From Paenibacillus artemisiicola (lineage in GTDB: Bacteria > Bacillota > Bacilli > Paenibacillales > Paenibacillaceae), in assembly GCF_017652985.1 (NCBI RefSeq), contig NZ_JAGGDJ010000004.1, positions 62,001-126,000 on the forward strand: 64,000 nt of DNA, read 5' to 3'. The notes below the pieces were generated by a model. It did no database searches. It was not told where the DNA came from and was given only the letters and a program-made list of their open reading frames with translations. Positions 41,362 through 48,644 of the stretch are shown piece by piece. A program made the position numbers and the translations under genes. How positions within the stretch are numbered: the stretch's first letter is position 1; each line of letters starts with the position of its first letter.

Positions 41362-41796
41362 ATGGAAGTCATTCGCGTCGCGTCGCCGGAGAATTTGCAG
41401 GCTTGCTTGCGCGTGCGGCATCAAGTATTCGTGTTGGAACAACATATCCCGGCAAGCATCGAGGTCGACGGGAAGGACGTCCTCCGAGGAGAGAGCCATC
41501 ACCTGCTGTTGGCCGACGAGGGAAAACCGGTCGCAACCGGCAGGTGGTATTTTCAGGAAGAGGGGGTCGCGAAATTCCAGCGGATTGCCGTGCTGGAAAC
41601 GCATCGGAACCGCGGGCTCGGGAAACGAATCATGGACGAGATGGAGCGGCAAGCGATGGAGCTGGGAGCTGCGAGCGTCGTCTTGGACGCGCAGCTATCG
41701 GCGAAGCGCTTCTACGACAGACTCGGCTACGCCGCGATTTCCGGGCCGTTCCGTGAGGCGGGAATCGAACATCTGCGCATGAAAAAGCCGCTGTAG
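41362..41796 (+). CDS. GNAT-family N-acetyltransferase (ElaA-like)
   Basis: A 144-residue acetyltransferase: LRVRHQVFVLEQ near the N-terminus (the ElaA-type pattern) and acetyl-CoA loop IAVLETHRNRGLGKRIMDEM (about 75-95), then FYDRLGYAAISGPF. ATG at 41362 has AAAGGAAG upstream; a frame back to 41269 would begin inside the operator. It is divergent from the MarR-GNAT gene and presumably co-regulated with it. Confidence 0.9.
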   Translation: MEVIRVASPENLQACLRVRHQVFVLEQHIPASIEVDGKDVLRGESHHLLLADEGKPVATGRWYFQEEGVAKFQRIAVLETHRNRGLGKRIMDEMERQAMELGAASVVLDAQLSAKRFYDRLGYAAISGPFREAGIEHLRMKKPL

Positions 41797-41940
41797 CGAA
41801 TCCGCCCGCGACGCGGGAGCGGAAACCGGCGGAAGCGGACGCAAGCGGGCGCATGCCATCGTGCCTCTGCGTGCCGGCGTTCAAGCCGCGGCGCCGGGAC
41901 GGCGCAACGGCATGGCGCGCATCGGTGCAAGACGCCCCGC

Positions 41941-42708
41941 TCAGCGAGCCGCTTCATCGGGCGAAGATCCCCGGTCTCTCGGCGCGAAGCCCGGCTCCAG
42001 CGCGATTTCCGCGAACCCGGCCATCGCCTTCGGGTCATAGGCCAACGGATGGGCGCTGCCGGCCAGCAGCATGTTCCGCTGCTCCGACGGCTCCTTCCCC
42101 GGCAGCGTGAACGCCATCTTATGCGGGAAGACCTCCGCCAGCGCGGTGTGGATCGCCCGCACGCGTTTGTCCCCCGCTCCCTTGCCCATCAGATTGAGCA
42201 GCATTAGGCCCGGCTCGCGGAGCTTGTCCCGCGCCAGCCGCATAAATTCCAGCGTGCTCAGATGATGCGGCGTCCCTTCCTTGGTGAAGGCGTCCAGCAC
42301 AAGGCTGTCGAGCCGCCCGTCGGCCTGCTCCGCCAGCAGCTGCCGGCCGTCTCCGATCAGGACGTTGTCCCGGCGGTAGCGGAAGTACGTCCGGCTAAGC
42401 TCCACGACCTGCCCGTCGATCTCCGCGACGATCACCTCCCGGTCCGCATAGTGCGCCGCAATCGTCCCGATGCCGTGGCCGATCATGAAGAGCCGCCGGA
42501 AATGCGGCGCGTTGCGGTCGATCAGATGGATGAGCGCCCGCGGGTACTCGAGCACGATCCGCTCGGGCCGACGCAGGTCGATCGCGCCTTGTACCGCGTC
42601 GTCCGCAAACCGCAAATAGCGGAACCGCCCCGTTTCGCCATAGAGCTCGTTGGCCTCGCACACTTCCATCCGCTGCAGGGCGCTCGTCACGTTCGCCAGC
42701 TGGATCAC
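41941..42708 (-). CDS. Spermidine synthase-like methyltransferase-fold protein
   Basis: A 255-residue protein with the Rossmann fold of spermidine synthases: FMIGHGIGTIAAHYADREVIVAEID (about 73-97), IGDGRQLL (about 117) and LDSLVLDAF. The segment GETGRFRYLRFADDAVQGAIDL matches the N-terminal strand part. The catalytic Asp usually found in YDLIIxD is replaced by LVLDAF, as in many aminopropyltransferase-like proteins of unsure substrate. It starts at GTG 42708 after AAGGTGAGG. No S-adenosylmethionine decarboxylase gene is nearby. Confidence 0.78.
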   Translation of the reverse strand: MIQLANVTSALQRMEVCEANELYGETGRFRYLRFADDAVQGAIDLRRPERIVLEYPRALIHLIDRNAPHFRRLFMIGHGIGTIAAHYADREVIVAEIDGQVVELSRTYFRYRRDNVLIGDGRQLLAEQADGRLDSLVLDAFTKEGTPHHLSTLEFMRLARDKLREPGLMLLNLMGKGAGDKRVRAIHTALAEVFPHKMAFTLPGKEPSEQRNMLLAGSAHPLAYDPKAMAGFAEIALEPGFAPRDRGSSPDEAAR

Positions 42709-42860
42709 GTCTTCGCCTCACCTTCGTCCGCTCCGATGCCGGAAGCACCGATTTTCTAACCCGATTGTACAACCAATTGAGCGGGCAGGAAAGCGATTCG
42801 AAGGCGGAACGGTTCGATCGTGCCGCTCCGTTGAGCCGAGCCGCGGTCTTTACCGCTTTT

Positions 42861-42915
42861 CGAGCGGGCGAGCGGGCGGGCGGACGGGCGCTCGGACGGG
42901 CGCTCGGGCGGGCGG
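42861..42915. repeat. GC-rich 12-nt tandem repeat
   Basis: CGGACGGGCGCT occurs twice in tandem, followed by the variant CGGGCGGGCGGC and preceded by related GCGGGCG units. It lies in the 290-nt gap between kynB and the spermidine-synthase-like gene. Confidence 0.7.
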
Positions 42916-42998
42916 CATTAAGCCTCACGTTATTTCCCAAGAAATAATCGCTTATGGCGTAATAACGACCCTGCGTGCCCGGACACGGCATGGACGCG

Positions 42999-43631
42999 TT
43001 AAACGAGCTTGCGAAGCGCGGCCCGGGTCGGACTGCCGTCGGCCAGCGCGAGCGGCAGCGGAAGCGCGGCAAGCTCGTAGCGCCCGGGCTCGACATGATC
43101 CAGAACAAGTCCCTCGAGGATGTGGATGCCGTGCGCCGCCAGCGCGTGATGCGCGGGCAGCTCCTTGCTGTCCAGCGGATCGACCGACGGCAGATCGAGC
43201 CCGAGCAGGCGAACGCCGCGCACCGCCAGATACGCCGCCAGCTCCGGCTCGACGGGCGGAATCCACGCCGGGAACGCGCGCCGGTCCGGCCAGGCGTCCG
43301 TGCGAAGGAGCAGACGGGCCGCCTGCCCCAGTTCGGCCCCGCTCAGGTCGCCGATTCCGATCGCTCGGGCGCCCGGCACATGCACGACGACGGCCTCGCC
43401 CAGATAAACGTCCAGCTCCAGGTCGATCGCCTTGGCGCCCGCATCGTCGAAATGGTACGGCGCGTCGATATGCGTGCCCGTATGCAGGCTCATGCGGATC
43501 CGCCCGACGTTGACGGACCCGGTGTCTTCCTTCCGCCAGGCACGCTCGTAAACGAACGGCGTGTCTCCCGGCCAGCCGGCCGTCCGCTCGTCGAGCGGCT
43601 GGGAGATATCGATCCATTTGTTCGCGTTCAC
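42999..43631 (-). CDS. kynB: Kynurenine formamidase (arylformamidase, cyclase family)
   Basis: A 210-residue metal hydrolase of the usual KynB length. The signature WIDISQPLDERTAGWPGDTP opens the protein, and His50-x3-His54-x-Asp56-x3-His60 (HTGTHIDAPYHFD) binds metal. It hydrolyses N-formylkynurenine to kynurenine. The GTG at 43631 is chosen because GGAGG lies 8 nt upstream and the length then fits; the frame to 43691 overlaps kynA. It is the last gene of kynU-kynA-kynB. Confidence 0.93.
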   Translation of the reverse strand: MNANKWIDISQPLDERTAGWPGDTPFVYERAWRKEDTGSVNVGRIRMSLHTGTHIDAPYHFDDAGAKAIDLELDVYLGEAVVVHVPGARAIGIGDLSGAELGQAARLLLRTDAWPDRRAFPAWIPPVEPELAAYLAVRGVRLLGLDLPSVDPLDSKELPAHHALAAHGIHILEGLVLDHVEPGRYELAALPLPLALADGSPTRAALRKLV

Positions 43632-43666
43632 CCCCGCCCGCCTCCCCTTCGCTTCCATGTCCGTCT

Positions 43667-44482
43667 TCACAGCTTGGTTCGCAGGCTCCACAGCTCCGGG
43701 AAGAACGGCTGCTCCAGCACCCGCTTCAAATACGTCACGCCCGACGAGCCGCCCGTCCCCTGCTTATGGCCGATGATGCGCTCGACCGTCGACAGATGGT
43801 GGAACCGCCAGGCCTGCTGCTGGCTGCCGATATCGGCCAGCTTCTCCGCCAGTTCGTACAAATCCCAGTACCCCTCCACATCGCGGTAGACGGTCAGCCA
43901 TGCGTCCTCCACGCTCGCATTGGGCGCGTACGGCTGCGACCAATCCCGGTCCAGCGCCGCTTCGTCGACGGGCAGCCCGCGCGCGGCGAGCGCCCCGATG
44001 GCCGCATCGTACAGACTCGGCTCGCGCAGCGCTTCCTGCATGACCGCGTCCAGCTCCGGGCGGTGCCGGAATACCGTCAGCGTCTCGGCCTTCTTCTGGC
44101 CCAGCGCGAATTCGATCAGCCGGTTCTGATGGGATTGAAAGCCGGACGCGCTGCCCAGCTTATCGCGGAAGCCCATATATTCGGCCGGCGTCAGCGTCGA
44201 GAGAATGGACCACGACTGCGTGAGCTGCTGCTGGATCCGCGAGACGCGCGCCAGCATTTTGAACGAGGGCTCGAGCTCGCCGGCACGGATGCTTCGCATC
44301 GCGGCGTTCAGCTCGTGGAGGATGAGCTTCATCCAGAGCTCGCTCGTCTGGTGGATGACGATGAACAGCATCTCGTCATGATGGCCGGAGCGGCGGTTTT
44401 GGCTGCCTAGAATCCGGTCGAGCCGGAGATAATCTCCGTACGACATCGAGCCGCTGAAGTCCGTCCGAATGTCTTTTTCCAT
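43667..44482 (-). CDS. kynA: Tryptophan 2,3-dioxygenase
   Basis: A 271-residue haem enzyme. [14 protein letters not shown] near the N-terminus, [20 protein letters not shown] (about 35-54, with distal His) and the C-terminal [20 protein letters not shown] region with proximal His and the GTGGSSG loop are diagnostic. It opens the indole ring of L-tryptophan to N-formylkynurenine. GGAGAGG precedes the ATG at 44482. It lies 74 nt behind kynU and 35 nt before kynB, one operon. Confidence 0.96.
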   Translation of the reverse strand: MEKDIRTDFSGSMSYGDYLRLDRILGSQNRRSGHHDEMLFIVIHQTSELWMKLILHELNAAMRSIRAGELEPSFKMLARVSRIQQQLTQSWSILSTLTPAEYMGFRDKLGSASGFQSHQNRLIEFALGQKKAETLTVFRHRPELDAVMQEALREPSLYDAAIGALAARGLPVDEAALDRDWSQPYAPNASVEDAWLTVYRDVEGYWDLYELAEKLADIGSQQQAWRFHHLSTVERIIGHKQGTGGSSGVTYLKRVLEQPFFPELWSLRTKL

Positions 44483-44556
44483 TCGCGCTGCCCCTCTCCT
44501 TGGCGTCTGGCTGCGGCCCCGTGCCCCGCCGGTCCGGCGGAGCCGGCCGCTTCCGC

Positions 44557-45843
44557 TTAAGCGACGATGTCGCGTTCGTTCGGATAGGCCTTGAACGCTT
44601 GCTTCTCCATGATGTCCCGGAGGACCTGAACGACGTCCCAGACCTCCCGATAAGACGTGTACAGCGCGGCGGGAGCCAGACGGATCATGTTCGGCGCGCG
44701 GAAGTCCGGGACGTTGCCGCGTTCCTTCAAGGCTTTGCAGATCCGCGCCGCTTCGTCGTGCTCGAGGCCGACATGCCCGCCGCGCCGGGCATCCTCCACC
44801 GGGCTGCCGATCCGGAAGCCGAAGCCGGCCAGCTCCTGCCCGATCAGCCCCATCAGGTAACGGGTAAGGCCGAGCGACTTCCGGCGAATCGCCTCGATCC
44901 CCGCTTCCCCGACCAGCCCCAACGCCCCGATCAGCGGAGCCAGGCTCAGGACATGCGGCGTGCCGATCTGATACGCGCCCGCCGACTCCGCCGGCGTCAG
45001 CGAGGAGGCCATATCGAACTGGCGGTCCTTGCGCGAACCGAACCAGCCCGCCAGCCCGGGGCGCGTCCCGAGATGGCGGCGGTTCACGTACAGGCCGCCG
45101 GGGCAGCCGGGCCCGCCGTTCAGATGCTTGTAGCTGCACCAGAACGCGAAATCCACGCCCCAGGCGTCGAACGCATGCGGCACCGCGCCTACGGAATGGC
45201 AGCAGTCGAACCCGATCGGAATGCCCCGCCGGCGGGCATCCGCCGTCAACCGTTCCATATCCAGCAGCTGCCCGCTCCGATAGAGGACGGACGGCAGCAC
45301 GATCAGCGCGATCTCCTCCGTCATCGCCTCGATGATCGCGTCTTCGTCCAGGAACCGCCCGTCCGGGCTCTTCACGCAAACCAGGCTGCCGTCAGGATCG
45401 AAGCCGCGGACGGCCAGCTGGCTCTGCAGCGCGTAGAGGTCCGAAGGAAAGTTCAGCTCGTCGGCCAGCAGCTTCGTTCTCGCGCCATGCGGCCGGTAAA
45501 ACGTCGCGACGAGCTGATGCAGATTGACGGTGGCCGAGCCCGTCACGATCACCTCGTCCGCGTCGGCGCCCACAAGCCCCGCCATCATGCCGCCCAGCCG
45601 TTCCGACAGCGCGAACCATGGATGCCGGCCCCGCGTCCAGCCGTCGATTCCGTATTCCTTCCAGTCCTCCAGCGCTTCCAGGAAGGTCCGTTCCGCCGGC
45701 TTCGACAGCAGCCCCAGCGAATTCCCGTCCATATAGACCGTGCCCGGCTTCAGATAGAACGCCTCCCGAAACCGCGCCAATCCGTCGGCTCGGTCCTGCC
45801 GTTCCGCATAGGCCAAGGTCGGCTCCGCGGCTTCGTCGAACAT
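44557..45843 (-). CDS. kynU: Kynureninase
   Basis: A 428-residue PLP enzyme. [12 protein letters not shown] (about 37-48), the cofactor aspartate in [11 protein letters not shown] (about 211-221) and the PLP lysine Lys239 in [11 protein letters not shown] are conserved. It converts kynurenine to anthranilate and alanine. It is the first gene of kynU-kynA-kynB, so the operon degrades tryptophan to anthranilate. No anthranilate-using gene is adjacent, and no tryptophan-sensing leader is obvious upstream. Confidence 0.96.
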   Translation of the reverse strand: MFDEAAEPTLAYAERQDRADGLARFREAFYLKPGTVYMDGNSLGLLSKPAERTFLEALEDWKEYGIDGWTRGRHPWFALSERLGGMMAGLVGADADEVIVTGSATVNLHQLVATFYRPHGARTKLLADELNFPSDLYALQSQLAVRGFDPDGSLVCVKSPDGRFLDEDAIIEAMTEEIALIVLPSVLYRSGQLLDMERLTADARRRGIPIGFDCCHSVGAVPHAFDAWGVDFAFWCSYKHLNGGPGCPGGLYVNRRHLGTRPGLAGWFGSRKDRQFDMASSLTPAESAGAYQIGTPHVLSLAPLIGALGLVGEAGIEAIRRKSLGLTRYLMGLIGQELAGFGFRIGSPVEDARRGGHVGLEHDEAARICKALKERGNVPDFRAPNMIRLAPAALYTSYREVWDVVQVLRDIMEKQAFKAYPNERDIVA

Positions 45844-45998
45844 CGCGCCACCCCCTGCTCAGGAATTGCCTACCGGCTTCTCGCGGCCTGCCCGCTCAGG
45901 ACTCCGGGCAAAAATAGGCTCTACCCTATGCTATGCGGGTATTCCGCCCCGCTTGCCGAAGATCCGAGGTTCGCGCGGACGGGGCGAATCGGGCATGC

Positions 45999-46027
45999 AA
46001 AAAGCTCGCCTCCGAAGAAGGCGAGCC
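45999..46027 (-). terminator. Terminator of the DUF2975-HTH-DUF817-pcp operon
   Basis: Minus strand GCTCGCCT / AGGCGAGC stem followed by five T, about 175 nt past the pcp stop and beyond a minisatellite. Confidence 0.85.
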
Positions 46028-46084
46028 GAACCGGCACGTTAGCCGAAACAAGGGATTCAAAAACAAGAGCGCAGGAAGCAAGAA

Positions 46085-46159
46085 AATCAGAACCAAGCGA
46101 ATCAGAACCAAGAGAATCAGAACCAAGAGAATCAGAACCAAGCGAATCAGAACCAATAG
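46085..46159. repeat. 15-nt minisatellite, five copies
   Basis: Five tandem units of AATCAGAACCAAGNG; the fifth ends ATAG and a decayed sixth follows. Because 15 is a multiple of three, every frame reads as a pentapeptide repeat, for example IRTKR on the plus strand and GSDSL on the minus strand. It lies in the 3' region of the pcp transcript, and no frame has a good start signal. Confidence 0.9.
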
Positions 46160-46201
46160 AGTCAAAACAGTTAATCGCAATCAGAATTCCAACCGGAACG
46201 C

Positions 46202-46849
46202 TCAGTCCAACCTGCCCTCGATTGCGGCGATGTCTTTCCCGTATCGCATGCTTGCCATGGCGGCGATCTCGATGGCGTTTACCATGTGTTCCAGGCTCAT
46301 GCTCGGCGTCGGCGCGCGCCCGATCGTTTGCGCCGGCAAAAAGGGCACGTGAAGGAAGCCGCCCCGGCAGGCCGTAAACTCGGTGGCAATCAGATGCCGA
46401 AGCCCGTAGAAGAGATGGTTGCAGACGAACGAGCCCGCGGACAGCGAGACGGAGGCCGGAATGCCGGCTTCGCGGATCCCGGCCGCGATCGCCTTGACCG
46501 GCAAGGTGGACCAATAGGCAGCCGGCCCGTCCTCCGAGATGGGCAGATCGAGCGGCTGCTCGCCGTCATTGTCGGGAATGCGGGCATCATCGAGATTGAT
46601 CGCCACCCGCTCGACCGCGATATCGCTCCGGCCGCCCGCTTGCCCGACGCCGATGACCACGTTTGGCCGGACCTCCAGCATCGCCTGCCGCAGCACGCGG
46701 AGCGACGTCCGGAACACGGTCGGCACTTGCCGGACCTCTACCTCGAAGCCCTCATAGCGCCTGCCGCGCAGCCGGGCGACCGCCTCCCACGCGGGATTCG
46801 TCGTTTCTCCGCCGAACGGGTCGAACCCGGTCAACAATACTTTTTTCAT
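46202..46849 (-). CDS. pcp: Pyrrolidone-carboxylate peptidase
   Basis: A 215-residue cysteine peptidase that removes N-terminal pyroglutamate. The triad is Glu80 (SDIAVERVAIN), Cys143 (SAGSFVCNHLFYGL) and His167 (FLHVPF). MLLTGFDPFGGE-like MKKVLLTGFDPFGG starts the protein. GGAGGACATCGC precedes the ATG, 15 nt after the DUF817 stop, so it is the last gene of that operon. Confidence 0.96.
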   Translation of the reverse strand: MKKVLLTGFDPFGGETTNPAWEAVARLRGRRYEGFEVEVRQVPTVFRTSLRVLRQAMLEVRPNVVIGVGQAGGRSDIAVERVAINLDDARIPDNDGEQPLDLPISEDGPAAYWSTLPVKAIAAGIREAGIPASVSLSAGSFVCNHLFYGLRHLIATEFTACRGGFLHVPFLPAQTIGRAPTPSMSLEHMVNAIEIAAMASMRYGKDIAAIEGRLD

Positions 46850-46864
46850 GCGATGTCCTCCGTT

Positions 46865-47683
46865 CTATGGCGTCCGATTGGCTTTCGCGTGCTTCAGCTG
46901 CGCCACGATGATGACGCTGATGATGACGAGCAGGAACCACGAGCTGATCTTCCCGAAGCTCACCAGCCGCCATGCCTCATGCTGATCGGGATATTTCCAG
47001 GCATTGAAGAACGTCGCGATGTTTTCGGCCAGCCAGATGAAGAAACCGACCAGGAAAAAGGCGACCGTCAACGGCATCCGATACGTACGGCTCCGGACCC
47101 GATAGACGATCCGCGTCTTCCAAAAGACGAGCACCACCAGCGCCGTCAGCCACCAGCGGACGTCCGGGATGAAATGATGCGTGAAGAAGTTCAAGTAAAT
47201 GGCGCCGCCCAGCGCCAGCGCGGGAACAAGCCCCGGCCATCCGGTCATGTCCATCCTCAGCCGGCGCCACACCTGGCACATGTAGCTGGCGACGCTCGCG
47301 TACATGAATCCGCTGTAGAGCGGCACGCCGAGCAGCTTCGTATACCCCGGCTCCGGGTACGACCACGACCCCATCCCGACCTTGTAGATTTCGAGCAGCA
47401 GCCCGATCACGTGGAAGACGCAGATGACTTTGATTTCGTCGAGCGTCTCGAGGCCGCTGCGGTACATCAGGTATTGCACGGCAAGCAGCGCGAGGAGGAT
47501 CAGATCGTACCGGTGAACGAACGGCGCTTGGACAAGGCTGGACAACGCCAGCGTACCGAAGATCGCCACGGGGAAGATGCAGCTCATCGCCTGATGATAC
47601 CCGAATACCAAGAGCTGCGCCAGCGGCCGCGCGAACTTGGCTTCACCCCCGCGGCGCCGGGCAACGGGATCGAAGCTACCCAT
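46865..47683 (-). CDS. DUF817 membrane protein
   Basis: A 272-residue polytopic membrane protein (about eight hydrophobic segments) of the DUF817 family. LVFGYHQAMSCIFPVAIF, GSWSYPEPGYTKLLGVPLYSGFMYA and HHFIPDVRWWL match the family. Function is unknown. Its start overlaps the upstream HTH gene by 8 nt, showing tight coupling, and pcp follows by 15 nt. Confidence 0.88.
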   Translation of the reverse strand: MGSFDPVARRRGGEAKFARPLAQLLVFGYHQAMSCIFPVAIFGTLALSSLVQAPFVHRYDLILLALLAVQYLMYRSGLETLDEIKVICVFHVIGLLLEIYKVGMGSWSYPEPGYTKLLGVPLYSGFMYASVASYMCQVWRRLRMDMTGWPGLVPALALGGAIYLNFFTHHFIPDVRWWLTALVVLVFWKTRIVYRVRSRTYRMPLTVAFFLVGFFIWLAENIATFFNAWKYPDQHEAWRLVSFGKISSWFLLVIISVIIVAQLKHAKANRTP

Positions 47684-47900
47684 CTTGCGGGCCTTCGTCC
47701 GGCCGGTATTCCAGCAGGTCCCCGGGCTGGCAGTCGAGCGCCTTGCAGATCGCTTCCAGCGTCGACAGGCGGATCGCTTTCGCCTTCCCGTTCTTCAGAA
47801 TCGACAGGTTGGCCATCGTGATGCCGATCCGCTCCGACAGCTCGGTCACGCTCATTTTCCGTTTCGCCAGCATTACGTCAATATGAATAATCATCGCCAT
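47676..47900 (-). CDS. Small XRE/YozG-like HTH regulator
   Basis: A 74-residue Cro/CI-type protein: MLAKRKMSVTELSERIGITMANLSILKNGKAKAIRLSTLEAICKALDCQPGDLLEY in outline, essentially one HTH domain (residues 9-65). It is encoded 9 nt after a DUF2975 membrane protein; this pairing is widespread in Bacillota, where the membrane protein is thought to control the regulator. GAGGTGATC precedes the ATG. Confidence 0.92.
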   Translation of the reverse strand: MAMIIHIDVMLAKRKMSVTELSERIGITMANLSILKNGKAKAIRLSTLEAICKALDCQPGDLLEYRPDEGPQDG

Positions 47901-47909
47901 GGGATCACC

Positions 47910-48386
47910 TCAGACCGTGAAATCGAGTTCCGATTTAAAATCGACGGCGGATTTCAGCAGCTGCTGCAGCACCGCGGCGAAGACCGCGATGACCAGCGAA
48001 GCGAACGCGATGACCAGGCCGATCACGATGAGCCCCGGAGCGTCGTCCTTCTCCGCCATGAGATACAGGAACGGCAGGCTGGCCGCGTACAAGGCGCAGA
48101 TGGCGAAGCCGCAATATTTGACGCGCTTCAGCGCCTGCACGGAGCGTTCGGAGAACGCGTGGTTCCGGTCGATGAAACGTAACAGCCGCAAAGCCTGATA
48201 CAAGGCATAAAAAAACGGAATCGCCGACGCGTACGCGATTATCAAGACGGGCAAGAGCATATACGCCGGAAACGTATCGGCCAAGTCGCCGATGACGAGC
48301 GGCAGCCCCCACGCGCAGATCGCCAAGATCGCCAATCCGATCGCGACCACCGTCGCCCTCAGGAAGAAGGTCGTTCCTCGTTCCAT
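47910..48386 (-). CDS. DUF2975 membrane protein
   Basis: A 158-residue protein with four hydrophobic segments (about 8-28, 40-62, 95-117 and 124-148) and the DUF2975 linker LLRFIDRNHAFSERSVQALKRVKYCG. ATG 48386 has GAGGT 7 nt upstream; a GTG three codons earlier overlaps that site. It heads the operon with the HTH protein, DUF817 and pcp. A TTGTAA-17-TACATT element 50-80 nt upstream may be its promoter. Confidence 0.9.
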   Translation of the reverse strand: MERGTTFFLRATVVAIGLAILAICAWGLPLVIGDLADTFPAYMLLPVLIIAYASAIPFFYALYQALRLLRFIDRNHAFSERSVQALKRVKYCGFAICALYAASLPFLYLMAEKDDAPGLIVIGLVIAFASLVIAVFAAVLQQLLKSAVDFKSELDFTV

Positions 48387-48554
48387 TCCATGCACCTCGT
48401 TTCGATTGATCGCTTTGAATGTACCATACCATTTATCGTTTTACAATATATTATTACTGTTAGTCATTGAATTATGATGGTTTCGCTTGTTCTTACGGCG
48501 CGCGCTGCCCCTTCGCGCGGCTTACACCGATCGCCGGTCGCATTTCGCCGCGGC

Positions 48555-48582
48555 AAAAAAGGCTGCCGAAGGGTCGGCAGCC
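48555..48582 (-). terminator. Terminator after UxaA-family gene
   Basis: Minus strand GGCTGCCG / CGGCAGCC stem followed by six T. Confidence 0.85.
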
Positions 48583-48644
48583 TAATAAGAAAAGAAGGAG
48601 AGCGTCGATTGAGTCCGTTTGCGCCGAGTATCAGCCGCAGGCGG

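Noticed and set aside
42934-42955. TTATTTC-CCAA-GAAATAA hairpin as a kynB terminator.
   Set aside because: It lies upstream of the kynB stop only in antisense order, has short AT-rich arms and no T run.
43667-45379. A longer minus-strand start that would fuse 300 residues to tryptophan dioxygenase.
   Set aside because: The added part is out of frame with kynU and lies over it; KynA begins at 44482 with a good ribosome site.
46085-46159. CRISPR array.
   Set aside because: Units are 15 nt in direct tandem with no spacers and no cas genes nearby.
45926-46180. Hydrophobic LVLI-repeat frame over the 15-nt minisatellite as a membrane peptide gene.
   Set aside because: The repeat makes every frame patterned; start is TTG with only a weak GGAA ahead, and it reads through the pcp terminator.
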